A stretch of DNA of 64,000 nt. Source: DATMER01 sp035556715 (GTDB lineage: Bacteria; Acidobacteriota; Thermoanaerobaculia; Multivoradales; UBA5704). The stretch lies in assembly GCA_035556715.1 (NCBI GenBank), contig DATMER010000026.1, positions 62,001 to 126,000 of the forward strand. The letters run 5' to 3'. Each line of letters begins with the position of its first letter. Position 1 is the first letter of the stretch. The translations under genes were made by a program, and so were the position numbers. This document shows, piece after piece, positions 8,846 through 17,013 of the stretch. The notes under the pieces were generated by a model that made no database searches, had not been told where the DNA came from, and was given only the letters and a program-made list of their open reading frames with translations.

Positions 8846-9363
8846 TAATATCTGTCAGTCGTCTGCTTAACATGGGTAATTAACCTCCTTAGAGTCGGTC
8901 GTTATTTGTTGGTGCTCAGGGGACATCGTTTCCTCGTCACAGTATTCGAGAGACTTTGCCACCAGATCACCGCTCCGAAACAACGAAGCCGCACCTGCTT
9001 TGGAGGCTTACCCTGGAAAGGCTCGTGGAAGTTCCCTGCGTAGCAGCATTCACAAACCGCTTAGTCATCTGTCTTCCTTTCGTTGCGTCCACCAGGACGC
9101 TTCAATCAGTACGTTGGCGGACAAACACTTACTGCAGCTTCGCGTATCCAGGCTCAGCTTACTGCGATAAGTTCTCTCCTTTCTCTGCGGCTCTGCGGAA
9201 GCCCCAGGCGCCTTCAAACCACCAGCAATATGGTCCATATTCTGAGACAGAGCACCCGGAGAGTCAACAGGTTTGGCTAAATTTATTTAACCCAATCGAT
9301 TTAATATTGCTAGACGCCCACGAAACTGGTCGAGCCGGTTCCCAACGCCATCTTGCCCCTTCG
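8846..9363. other. AT-richer intergenic stretch without a supported gene
   Basis: About 500 bases with visibly lower G+C than the flanking chromosome and no reading frame whose translation looks like protein. It includes AT-rich tracts around 9277-9311. It ends at the promoter of the ribbon-helix-helix gene. The composition suggests acquired or degraded DNA. Confidence 0.5.
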
Positions 9364-9393
9364 TTGTGCTGGCCCAAGTTGTACGTGTATAAT
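9364..9393 (+). promoter_or_regulatory. Sigma-70-like promoter for the 9501 gene
   Basis: TTGTGC (9364-9369) and a perfect TATAAT (9388-9393) are separated by 18 bases. Transcription should start near 9400, giving a leader of about 100 bases that contains the 18-bp palindrome at 9465. This is the best consensus promoter in the window. Confidence 0.65.
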
Positions 9394-9464
9394 GGGATTC
9401 CTCCAGAGATCTCGGGAGAAGGGCTCCGAGCCCTCTTGGGGACTTGGCTCTGAGCAGGAAATGT

Positions 9465-9482
9465 GGGCTCCAATTGGAGCCC
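9465..9482. promoter_or_regulatory. Perfect 18-bp palindrome, candidate operator
   Basis: GGGCTCCAATTGGAGCCC is fully self-complementary and lies 6 bases before the ribosome binding site (AGGAGGGG, 9489-9496) of a gene whose product begins with a probable DNA-binding ribbon-helix-helix domain. It could be an autoregulatory operator, or a leader hairpin that hinders ribosome access. Both readings are inference. Confidence 0.55.
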
Positions 9483-9500
9483 GATTCCAGGAGGGGATCT

Positions 9501-10520
9501 ATGACAGACTTGCAGCAAAAGCAGGTCAAGATGACGAAGGCGCAGTGGGATTTCCTGGGCAAATTAGGCAAGGAACTTGGTGACCACGATGGTAGAGGAG
9601 ACCATTCCAAGCTTGTGCGGGAGATCATCTCCGCAGCTGCTACCAAGTGGCTGGAGTCTCCCTATGTGTGCCTCTTGGACAAGCATATGGTCCTGGTTAC
9701 CGGAATGGGCGACGTATTTTACCGGCAGGAGCAGGTCCTGCGGCTCAACAAGAAACGAGAGAGGCTCCCCTGCAGCCTGGAGATCAAGCCGGAGAAAAAG
9801 AAGGACTACCTTGAAGCCTGTCCCGATAAAGATGAGGCTTCGTGGTTCAAGTCCCGCTGGTTGCTCAATTACTTTGCCGCGTGGCACAGCAGGAGCGCTG
9901 GACGGGGCCTGCTTCTGGATTCCTTCGTCGATCATGACGGAACAGACAACAAAACGGCCGATCTACTCATAGATTTGGGCCCTGGTTCGGTGGTTACACG
10001 CGAGATCGTGGTGGGCTTGGATGAGTTCGTACAATGGCGCGGGGCCAAGAGGGGTGATGACCGAGTCGGTATCCCCATTGATATCCCTACTCGGAACCTA
10101 GAGGTTGTCGTGATCGTTGATATGGACCTCTACCGGAACTCCCCTCTCAACAGAGATGAGATCCCAGACCTTCAACTGGAGTTCCGGAACCCGGAGAATG
10201 CCAGATTCGAGGGTGAAGGGATTGCGCGAGATCGATGGAACCCTTTGGACGATCCCATCGTGGGGCGTTGCACCGGCAAGAGGTCCGAACCAAATACCAC
10301 GGAGATGCGGAAATATCTCCGGGAACTTGACTCACGTATCCAGTTCCTCGCCACCCAAACGGCCGCCAATGGTGAGGTAGTGCCGCCGGAGCAACGATCA
10401 AGACTGCTAAAAGCTACTCAGCTCCCGAAATCTTTTCTTTACTATAAGCTTCGATGGCCCTCACCCTATTTCGGTGTCGAAGTGTGCATCCGATGGGAGA
10501 AGGCGATCAGCGTGCGTTAA
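9501..10520 (+). CDS. Probable ribbon-helix-helix protein with unknown C-terminal domain
   Basis: This 339-residue protein starts at an ATG five bases after AGGAGGGG. Residues 7-50 read QVKMTKAQWDFLGKLGKEL, then a short loop, then HSKLVREIISAAATKWL. That strand-helix-helix layout is what ribbon-helix-helix (CopG/Arc-like) DNA-binding domains show. The remaining 290 residues form an alpha/beta region I do not recognise, with phrases such as LEVVVIVDMDLYRNSPLN and LQLEFRNPENARFEGEG. Codon use is less GC-rich than the neighbours, pointing to transfer. It could be an autoregulated effector. Confidence 0.65.
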   Translation: MTDLQQKQVKMTKAQWDFLGKLGKELGDHDGRGDHSKLVREIISAAATKWLESPYVCLLDKHMVLVTGMGDVFYRQEQVLRLNKKRERLPCSLEIKPEKKKDYLEACPDKDEASWFKSRWLLNYFAAWHSRSAGRGLLLDSFVDHDGTDNKTADLLIDLGPGSVVTREIVVGLDEFVQWRGAKRGDDRVGIPIDIPTRNLEVVVIVDMDLYRNSPLNRDEIPDLQLEFRNPENARFEGEGIARDRWNPLDDPIVGRCTGKRSEPNTTEMRKYLRELDSRIQFLATQTAANGEVVPPEQRSRLLKATQLPKSFLYYKLRWPSPYFGVEVCIRWEKAISVR

Positions 10521-10554
10521 AGTGAACTGCAGCAGCTGGTAGTGGCACAAATCC

Positions 10555-11310
10555 TCAGTGATGGCTGTCGTGGCCGTACTTGTTCAGCGCTTCTTCGAGG
10601 GGGAGCTTCCGTACCCGTAGCTGGTTGCCGGCGATCTTCTCGGCACCGTAGGGGTCGATGTTGTCGACCTCGTACTTCTTTCCGTTCACATCCACGATCA
10701 GCACGTCGTAGGTGAAGGCGGTGTCGGTCGTCGCCTTGAGCCAGTGGATGTTGTTCCTCTCGTCGGAGATGGAGGAATGGCTGCCGACGCGGGCGAGCTG
10801 GTCAACGGTCGGCTCGATGATCATGTGCGTGCCGTCCTCTTCGACCTTGTCGTAGTGACGGAGCCAGAGCTCGCCCTTGAGCACGTAGTGGCAGGAGACC
10901 ATGTTCCTGTGGCCGTGCGGGATGATCGCGCGGTCCTTCTTCATCCCGAAAATCTTGCTGTAGAAAGCGAGGTCTTCCGGCAGCCCTTCGAGCTGCGGGA
11001 ATCTCACCCATTTCGTGTTCACGCCGAGGTCGGGATACTCGAAGCCCTGGACCAGCTTGTCGAAGTCGATCCGGGTGAGCAGCTCCTCGAAGCCGACGCG
11101 GTCGAACAGCTCGTCGATCTTCGTCTGCCACTGGCCGGGCGTGATCTTCCCGGTCTTGAGGTCCAGGCTCATCTCGTGGAGGCCCCTCAGCCAGTGGTCG
11201 GTGACCGGCTTGACCGAGCCGGCGAGAGCGTCCTTCAGGAAGAGGGTCCGGAACAGGGCATAGGAGGCGATGCTTCCGATCAGAGACTTCGAGAACTCGC
11301 GCCGGTTCAT
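10555..11310 (-). CDS. Tat-exported cupin-like protein
   Basis: This 251-residue protein begins MNRREFSKSL, a twin-arginine export signal followed by a short hydrophobic stretch. The mature part has cupin-like blocks: IPHGHRNMVSCHYVLKGELWLRHYD (His residues in metal-binding spacing) and later RVGSHSSISDERNNIHWL. Metal-dependent cupins include dioxygenases and isomerases, and the reaction here is unknown. The start codon overlaps the stop of the rec-lpxC fusion gene by ATGA, so its translation is coupled to that gene and it is the last gene of that operon. Confidence 0.75.
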   Translation of the reverse strand: MNRREFSKSLIGSIASYALFRTLFLKDALAGSVKPVTDHWLRGLHEMSLDLKTGKITPGQWQTKIDELFDRVGFEELLTRIDFDKLVQGFEYPDLGVNTKWVRFPQLEGLPEDLAFYSKIFGMKKDRAIIPHGHRNMVSCHYVLKGELWLRHYDKVEEDGTHMIIEPTVDQLARVGSHSSISDERNNIHWLKATTDTAFTYDVLIVDVNGKKYEVDNIDPYGAEKIAGNQLRVRKLPLEEALNKYGHDSHH

Positions 11311-12605
11311 GCTGGAGCTCCAACAATCTGTTTGAGGAGCGCAATGTTATCACGGTGCCCGGTCAGATGAGCTGTCACCTTGCCGCGGATGGGATAGCCG
11401 AGAAGGTAGAGGTCGCCCACGATGTCGAGGATCTTGTGGCGGACGAACTCGTCCGGGAAGCGCAGGTCGGTGTTGATGACCTCATCCTCGCCCACCAGGA
11501 TGAAGTTGTCGAGCCGGCCGCCTGAGCCCAGGCCGAGCTCGTTCATCATCTTGAGATCCTTCATGAAGCCGAAGGTGCGGGCAGGGGCGATCTCCTTCTT
11601 GTAGACCTCAGGCGAGGAGAGGGTGAAGTCGTAGCGCTGCTCCCCCACCGGCGGCGGGTAGCGCAGGAGGTAGGAGACCGAGAACTCCTCCGCCGGTTCG
11701 ATGGCCAGGACCTTGTCCCCGCCGCCGCGGACCTCGTAACGGCGGTCGATTACCACCTCCCGCTCGGGCTCTTCCTGCTCGGCGATCCCCACTTCTTCGA
11801 GGAGCTTGCAGAATTCCAGGGCGGAGCCGTCGAGCACCGGGATCTCCCGGTGGACCTTGATCAGGAGGTTGCCGATCCGGTTCGCGTGGAGCGCGGAGAG
11901 CAGGTGCTCGATGGTGCGGATGCTCTCCCCTTCGCCCGAGAGTGTGGTCGCGTAGTCGGTCTCAGCCACGGCCCGGACGTGCGCCGGGATCTCGATGCCC
12001 GCCGGCAGGGTCACGAAGTGGATGCCGCTGTTCGCGGGCAGAGGCTGAAGGACCATGCCCGTGCGCTGCCCGGAATGAAGCCCGAGGCCATAGATCACGG
12101 TGGAGTGACCGATGGTGCGTTGGCGGCGGCCGGTCTCCTTGAGAAGAGGCAGGTCCGGCGCGGCGGCGAAGCGCCTCTCGCCCTGGCGGTCCCGCGGCAG
12201 GCCCGGGGCCGAGCCCGAGACCCCGGCTTCCAGCAGGGAGCGCCGGTAGGAGAGGGCACCGCTGGCGGCGTCCACCGCCCGCTTGTAGGAGAGGGGCTTC
12301 TCCAGGTAGTCGAACGCCCCCATCTTGATGGCGCTGACCGCGGTCGAGGCGGAGCCATGGCCGGACATCATGACCACCGCGGCCGCGGGGTCGGTCTCGC
12401 GCAAGGCCTGGAGGGTCTCAAGGCCGTCGCGGTCGGCGAGCCAGATGTCGAGGAAGACCACGGCAGGCCGCTTTTCCTGGTAGAGGGTCAGGGCCTCTTC
12501 GCCGCTCGTGGTGGTGAGGGTCGAGTAGCCTTCATCCGAAAGGATCCCTCCCAGCGTGGAGAGGATCCCTGGCTCGTCATCAACGATCAGGATCAGGTCG
12601 GACAT
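11307..12605 (-). CDS. lpxC: Response-regulator receiver fused to LpxC deacetylase
   Basis: This 432-residue protein joins two known domains. Residues 1-120 are a CheY-like receiver: acidic pair Asp9/Asp10, phospho-acceptor Asp53 (VVFLDIW), Ser81 and Lys103 (EKPLS). Residues 160-432 are LpxC, the zinc UDP-3-O-acyl-N-acetylglucosamine deacetylase that commits lipid A synthesis: Glu233/His234 in TIEHLLSAL, His390 and Asp394 in RFPDEFVRHKILD, and His417 in TGHRDN. All catalytic and zinc positions look intact. Ordinary LpxC lacks a receiver, so phosphorylation may tune lipid A output (inference). CAGGAGT precedes the ATG. It lies 33 bases after a FlbD-like gene and overlaps the cupin gene by 4 bases. 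Confidence 0.92.
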   Translation of the reverse strand: MSDLILIVDDEPGILSTLGGILSDEGYSTLTTTSGEEALTLYQEKRPAVVFLDIWLADRDGLETLQALRETDPAAAVVMMSGHGSASTAVSAIKMGAFDYLEKPLSYKRAVDAASGALSYRRSLLEAGVSGSAPGLPRDRQGERRFAAAPDLPLLKETGRRQRTIGHSTVIYGLGLHSGQRTGMVLQPLPANSGIHFVTLPAGIEIPAHVRAVAETDYATTLSGEGESIRTIEHLLSALHANRIGNLLIKVHREIPVLDGSALEFCKLLEEVGIAEQEEPEREVVIDRRYEVRGGGDKVLAIEPAEEFSVSYLLRYPPPVGEQRYDFTLSSPEVYKKEIAPARTFGFMKDLKMMNELGLGSGGRLDNFILVGEDEVINTDLRFPDEFVRHKILDIVGDLYLLGYPIRGKVTAHLTGHRDNIALLKQIVGAPA

Positions 12606-12638
12606 GGGACTCCTGGCGTCCGGGGGTTGGGCCGAGGC

Positions 12639-12869
12639 TCACCAGGCCGCGTCGGGCGAGACGGGCGGGTTCTCGGGATGATCTTCGTTCTCGATCGCCC
12701 GCAGGAGCTGCGCCGGGCTCTCCTTGAACTCAAGCCGGGCCCCCGACGCGAACAGGACCTCGCTCCCCTCCCGCGGCTCACCTTTCACCCGGTCGAGGAT
12801 GGCGGCGATGTGGGAGCTATGGAGGTTCGCGTTCCTGCCGTCGATGGTGGTTGCGGTGATCCAGGCCAT
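12639..12869 (-). CDS. Small FlbD-like protein of unknown function
   Basis: This 76-residue protein starts at the ATG at 12869. The layout (a strand WITATTIDGRNANLHSSHIAAIL, then EGSEVLFASGARLEFKESPAQLLRAIE) resembles FlbD-type or related small beta/alpha proteins, in which a short 'V-F-x-S-G' hairpin is followed by a helix. No flagellar genes are near, so a flagellar role is not implied. It is the first gene of the operon leading to rec-lpxC. There is no Shine-Dalgarno sequence before the ATG; its message may be leaderless. Confidence 0.65.
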   Translation of the reverse strand: MAWITATTIDGRNANLHSSHIAAILDRVKGEPREGSEVLFASGARLEFKESPAQLLRAIENEDHPENPPVSPDAAW

Positions 12870-12932
12870 GGCGGGGAGGGTATCACGTAAGATACGCCCC
12901 CTACTTGCGGAACATTGCGGAACAAAACCGAT

Positions 12933-14417
12933 ATGAAGAAGATCCTTGCCATCCTCGGTATCGCTATCCTCGTCCTCGCGGCCATCATCCTGGTCCGTGC
13001 CTCTACCCTCGAATCCAAACAGGTGAAGGCCGAGCCGGTCACCGACCTCGCCGTGGACTCCAATGCCGCGGCGCAACGGCTGGCCGGGGCGGTGCGCTTC
13101 CCCACGATCTCGCACGAGGGGGGACGGGACGTGGAGGCCCAGGCGTTCCTCGGCCTGCATCGATATCTCCAGGCGAGCTTCCCCCTGGTCCATCAGTCCC
13201 TTAGGCGGGAGGTCGTGGCGGAGTACAGCCTCCTCTACACCTGGCCGGGGTCAAAGCCGGAGCTGCCGCCCATCCTCCTCATGTCCCACACGGACGTGGT
13301 GCCCATCGAGCCCGGCACGGAGAAGAGGTGGATCCATCCTCCCTTCTCCGGCGCGATCGCCGGGGGCTACATCTGGGGACGGGGCACGATCGACGACAAG
13401 GTCTCGGTGCTCGGCGTGCTCGAAGGGGTCGAGCTGCTGCTCGCCCGGGGGTTCCAGCCGGAGCGCACGGTGCTGCTCGCCTTCGGGCATGACGAGGAGG
13501 TCGGCGGCACCCAGGGCGCGGCGGCGATCGCCCGCCTGCTGGAGAGCCGCGGGGTCCGCCCGGCCATGATCCTCGACGAGGGGGGCATCATCGCCAAGGG
13601 AATGGTCCCCGGGCTCGACTCCCCTGTCGCCATGATCAGCACGGCTGAAAAGGGTTTCGTCACCGTGGAGCTGACCGCCCGGAGCCAGGGCGGCCACTCG
13701 TCCATGCCGCCGCGCAGCACCGCGATCGGCATGGTCGCCGCCGCGGTGCAGAAGCTGGAGCAGAACCCCATGCCCGCCCGGATCGACGGCGCCACCCGCG
13801 AGTCCTTCGACTTCCTGGCGCCCGAGCTGCCCCTCGGCGCGCGCCTGCCGCTCGCCAACCTCTGGCTGTTCGCGCCGCTGGTGAGGAAGCAGTTCTCCGG
13901 CGAGCCCGCCTCGGACGCCCGCATGCGCACGACCACGGCGGCCACCATGATCCGCGGCGGGGTCAAGGAGAACGTGCTCCCCAGCGAGGGCAGGGCCTGG
14001 GTCAACTTCCGCATCCTGCCGGGAGATACGGTCGCGTCCGTGCTGGAGCACGTGCGCGAGACGGTCGGACCCGGCATCCAGGTTTCGGTCTCGGGCACCC
14101 TCGTCTCCGAGCCTTCCCCGCAGTCGAAGACGGACGAGGGGGCCTTCCGCCTGCTTCAGACCACCCTGGCGCAGGTGTTCCCGGGCACGCTCGCCGCGCC
14201 CAACCTCCTCGCCGGAGCGACGGACACGAAGCACTTCCGGAAGCTGAGCCCGAACGTGTACCGGTTCATCCCGGTGTCGATCACGGCCGAGGACCTGGAG
14301 CGTATCCACGGCACGAACGAGCGCGTGGGGGTCCAGGACTACGCCGGGGCCGTGCGCTTCTACGCGCAGCTCGTGCGCAACGCGGCAGGCGGATCGGGCC
14401 CGCCGCCCAAGCTCTAG
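12933..14417 (+). CDS. M20-family metallopeptidase, membrane-anchored
   Basis: This 494-residue protein has an N-terminal hydrophobic anchor (ILAILGIAILVLAAIILV) and an M20/CPS1-like carboxypeptidase body. The metal-binding blocks are LLMSHTDVVP, then WGRGTIDDK, then AFGHDEEVGG, with a dimerisation domain after QGGHSSMPPRS and a terminal TDTKHFRKL block. It should remove C-terminal residues or split N-acyl amino acids outside the cytoplasm, as PM20D1/CPS1 relatives do. I chose the ATG at 12933; a TTG at 12915 is possible, and neither has a good ribosome binding site. It diverges from the FlbD-like operon. Confidence 0.88.
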   Translation: MKKILAILGIAILVLAAIILVRASTLESKQVKAEPVTDLAVDSNAAAQRLAGAVRFPTISHEGGRDVEAQAFLGLHRYLQASFPLVHQSLRREVVAEYSLLYTWPGSKPELPPILLMSHTDVVPIEPGTEKRWIHPPFSGAIAGGYIWGRGTIDDKVSVLGVLEGVELLLARGFQPERTVLLAFGHDEEVGGTQGAAAIARLLESRGVRPAMILDEGGIIAKGMVPGLDSPVAMISTAEKGFVTVELTARSQGGHSSMPPRSTAIGMVAAAVQKLEQNPMPARIDGATRESFDFLAPELPLGARLPLANLWLFAPLVRKQFSGEPASDARMRTTTAATMIRGGVKENVLPSEGRAWVNFRILPGDTVASVLEHVRETVGPGIQVSVSGTLVSEPSPQSKTDEGAFRLLQTTLAQVFPGTLAAPNLLAGATDTKHFRKLSPNVYRFIPVSITAEDLERIHGTNERVGVQDYAGAVRFYAQLVRNAAGGSGPPPKL

Positions 14418-14429
14418 GAATCCGGCCCG

Positions 14430-16004
14430 TCAGCTCGCCAACGCTCGCGGATTCCGGCCACCGAGGGTTACCACCTTCGCCGGCTTGGCCGCGGCGGCCG
14501 GTGCCGTCTCCAGCACGGGCTTCGTGTCCTCCTCGGAAAGCAGCTCCGCATAGGCGCCCAGCCGGGTTTTCAACCCCTCCCGGTAGAAGGCGGGGAGCCG
14601 CCGCGAGCGGCCCTCCAGGAAGGCGAGCATCTCCGGGTCGCTGGCGATGCGGTCGCGGATCGATTGCAGGCGGCCGAGCTCCGAGCGCATTCTCATCGTG
14701 CGGAGGACGTGCAGAGCCTTCAGGCCCCGGGTCCGAGCGCTGCGCAACCGGCGCAGCAGGAGCTTTTTCGAGACGACCGTGCGGTAGAGACGGATCAGCA
14801 GGTCGTAGTAGGACAGCGGGTCGTAGTGCTGCGGCCGGATGATCAGGTGCGGCATGTAGTAGAAGGCGAACGGGATGTCCTGGAGGATCCGGTCCTCGGC
14901 CAGAAGACGGTCGTACATCGGCGTCCCCCCGAAGGGGACGGGGATGTTGAGCGTCGGCCAGACGAAGGGCAGGCGCCGGATGAACTCCCGAGTCATTTCG
15001 ACGGGCTCCTCTCCCTGATCGCCATCCGTGCCGAAGAGGAAGTTGGCCTGCAGGGCTGGCACATGGCGGTGCAGCTCCTCGAACTGCCCGATCACGTTCT
15101 CCAGCTTCTCCTGTCCCACGCTCCGGCCGACTCCGGCCTTGTTCGAGTAGTCCGTCCACGACTCGACCCCGGGTGCCACGTAGAGGCAGTTCGTCTCCTT
15201 CAGCCGGTGGAGCCTGGGACCGCGCAGGATCGACAGCGAGCTCTCCATGAGGTAGGGGCTGCGCCGCTCCCGGGGGATCTGCTCCATCAGGTCGAGCATC
15301 TCGTCGAACTTGACGCCGAAGTTGGGGTCGTGGAAGGCGACGATGACCCCCGGCAGGCGCTCGGAGACATAGCGCAGGTCGGCCAGGAGCCGTTCCGAGG
15401 GCATCATCACGTAGTCGTTCTTCCAGTCGACGCAGAAGTCGCAGCGGTACGGGCAGCCCAGGCTGCTCAGCATGGGGACGTTGCTCAGCTTCACCGGCTT
15501 GCCGCGGACGAAGCTCGCCTTCCTGATGTGCGGCATCCGTTCTTCGACGCTCGGGATGTCGTCCAGGACGCGGCCGCTGCTCACAATGCTCCCGGGCTCG
15601 AAGTCTCCGCGCAGGATGCCCGCGATCAGGGCCTTGTCGCAGTCGTGGACGACCAGGTCGAAAAAGCGCAGGCTGTCGGTGGGAAACGAAGTGGCGTGCG
15701 GACCGCCGAGGACGGTGAGCGCTCCGCGACCGCGGTGGAGTCGCGCCAGAGAATAGGCGAGAGCGCTCGCCTGGGTGTAGGTCGACAGGAAGACGACGTC
15801 CAGCTCCTTCGGCAGGAGGTCGTCCGGCGGACTCTGGCCGTAATAGGTCGCGTAGTGGACCTCGTGCCCGAGCTGCTGGCTCCAGACCGCGACCACCTGC
15901 GGCATGATGCTCGCGTACTGCCTTCGGAAGCGGCTGTCGTAGTTCCTGACGATCCAGCCATGGGACACCGAGTCAGTCAAGATCTCAAGGACGCCTACTC
16001 GCAT
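14430..16004 (-). CDS. B12-binding-type radical SAM protein
   Basis: This 524-residue protein has a cobalamin-binding-like Rossmann half at residues 1-150 (for example DVVFLSTYTQASALAYSLARL, VLGGPHATSFP). A radical SAM core follows with the cluster ligands Cys184, Cys188 and Cys191 in GCPYRCDFC. The C-terminal region is helical and ends in an Ala/Pro-rich tail. Proteins of this layout make methyl transfers or unusual carbon bonds on lipids, hopanoids or peptides, and the substrate is not visible here. It stands alone: the M20 gene converges on it and an intergenic gap with a likely promoter precedes it. Confidence 0.87.
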   Translation of the reverse strand: MRVGVLEILTDSVSHGWIVRNYDSRFRRQYASIMPQVVAVWSQQLGHEVHYATYYGQSPPDDLLPKELDVVFLSTYTQASALAYSLARLHRGRGALTVLGGPHATSFPTDSLRFFDLVVHDCDKALIAGILRGDFEPGSIVSSGRVLDDIPSVEERMPHIRKASFVRGKPVKLSNVPMLSSLGCPYRCDFCVDWKNDYVMMPSERLLADLRYVSERLPGVIVAFHDPNFGVKFDEMLDLMEQIPRERRSPYLMESSLSILRGPRLHRLKETNCLYVAPGVESWTDYSNKAGVGRSVGQEKLENVIGQFEELHRHVPALQANFLFGTDGDQGEEPVEMTREFIRRLPFVWPTLNIPVPFGGTPMYDRLLAEDRILQDIPFAFYYMPHLIIRPQHYDPLSYYDLLIRLYRTVVSKKLLLRRLRSARTRGLKALHVLRTMRMRSELGRLQSIRDRIASDPEMLAFLEGRSRRLPAFYREGLKTRLGAYAELLSEEDTKPVLETAPAAAAKPAKVVTLGGRNPRALAS

Positions 16005-16061
16005 GAGGGAGAGCCTCCCCGGGCAGTCCTTCCCGGTAGGATGATTGAGCCGTGTTTCTTA

Positions 16062-16091
16062 ATTATCGAACACAAGTCCTGCCCTGCGCAA
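16062..16091 (-). promoter_or_regulatory. Candidate promoter for the radical SAM gene
   Basis: On the minus strand TTGCGC (16091-16086) is followed after 18 bases by GATAAT (16067-16062). The start site would be near 16055, about 50 bases before the ATG at 16004, with GGGGAGG at 16019-16013 as ribosome binding site. The rest of the 244-base gap up to the zinc-ribbon gene (16005-16248) shows no gene. Confidence 0.45.
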
Positions 16092-16248
16092 TGCGGATTG
16101 GCCGGGCACATGGGGAGCGCTGGAGAGCGAGGGCCGTGCCACGGAGTGAAACGCCGCGCTTTCTCCCGGGGAGACTGGACGGCGGACGTCGTTTCCGGAG
16201 CCTGCCGAGGCATCCCGTGCATGCCTGGCTTGCACGTGATGTACAGCG

Positions 16249-16689
16249 TCAGAACTTGAACAGCGCGTCGAAGGCGGACCGGGCGTCGCCGGGGGAGCCT
16301 TTGTTGGACTCCTTGGCGAACTCCCGGGCGGTCTTGGGGGTGAAGAGCGGGCACTCGTTGCGGGTGCTCTTCTTCAGGATCTTCGCCGGGACCTCTTCGA
16401 AGCGGCGGCACTCCCAGCGTACGGAGGTGTCGAAGGAGACGCAGTTGGAGCAGGTGTGGAGGTCGGAGCTGCACTTGGCGCAGGTGGCGTCGACGGGGAC
16501 CTCGTCGAAGAGCGGCTGCTTCTCGCCGCACCTGGCGCAGCGGAACACGGACTCGGAGGGGATACCCAGCCCGCGTCCCCGCGGCCCCTCCTTCTTCTCC
16601 CGCGGACCCTGCGGCCCCCGGGACCGCTCCGAGCCGCGGTCATCTTTATCCTTGTAGCCCCTCTGCCTGTACTTGGGTTCGTCGGACAT
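16249..16689 (-). CDS. Zinc-ribbon protein with basic N-terminus
   Basis: This 146-residue protein has a charged, low-complexity N-terminus (residues 1-45, rich in Arg, Lys, Gly, Pro). A Cys-rich module follows: FRCARCG, then ATCAKCSSDLHTCSNCVSFD, then WECRRF and RNECPLF. The spacing suggests two zinc sites. A short helical tail follows. It could bind RNA or protein, but the family is not named here. It is divergent from yhbY with only 24 bases between start codons, so the promoters overlap. Confidence 0.75.
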   Translation of the reverse strand: MSDEPKYRQRGYKDKDDRGSERSRGPQGPREKKEGPRGRGLGIPSESVFRCARCGEKQPLFDEVPVDATCAKCSSDLHTCSNCVSFDTSVRWECRRFEEVPAKILKKSTRNECPLFTPKTAREFAKESNKGSPGDARSAFDALFKF

Positions 16690-16713
16690 GGCGCTAGTCT
16701 ACAATGCTTCCCC

Positions 16714-17013
16714 ATGGCGACTCTCACCAGCTCGCAGCGGAAGTGGTTGCGCGGCCAGTCTCACATGCTGAGGCCCGTGGTCCAGATCGGCAAGCAGGGA
16801 TTGACGGAGGCCACGCTCAGGCAGGTGGACGAGGCGCTGAACGACCACGAATTGATCAAGGTCCAGGCCACCGTGCCACGGGAAGAAAAGAAAGAGGTCG
16901 CCGCCCGCCTCGCCTCCGAGCTCGACGCCGAGATCGCCGGGCATATCGGCCACGTCGTCATCCTCTACCGGGAGCAGCCGGACCCGGAGAAGCGGTCGAT
17001 CGAGCTGCCCTGA
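16714..17013 (+). CDS. yhbY: YhbY-type RNA-binding (CRM domain) protein
   Basis: This 99-residue protein matches the single-domain CRS1/YhbY family along its length: LTSSQRKWLRGQSHMLRPVVQIGKQGLTEATLRQVDEAL, a lysine-bearing strand HELIKVQATV, and HVVILYRE near the end. Family members bind pre-50S ribosomal particles. A -10-like TACAAT at 16700-16705 ends eight bases before the ATG, and no Shine-Dalgarno sequence is present, so the mRNA is probably leaderless. A dispersed inverted-repeat element starts directly after the stop codon. Confidence 0.9.
   Translation: MATLTSSQRKWLRGQSHMLRPVVQIGKQGLTEATLRQVDEALNDHELIKVQATVPREEKKEVAARLASELDAEIAGHIGHVVILYREQPDPEKRSIELP

Noticed and set aside
8956..9453. 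165-residue plus-strand frame
   Set aside because: Translation lacks helices or strands of a normal protein, has no ribosome binding site, and crosses the promoter of the 9501 gene.
8286..10520. Prophage or integrative element
   Set aside because: No integrase, transposase, attachment repeat or phage structural gene could be seen, only a change in composition.
12639..12869. True flagellar FlbD
   Set aside because: Only the short overall layout resembles FlbD, and no flagellar gene lies in the window.
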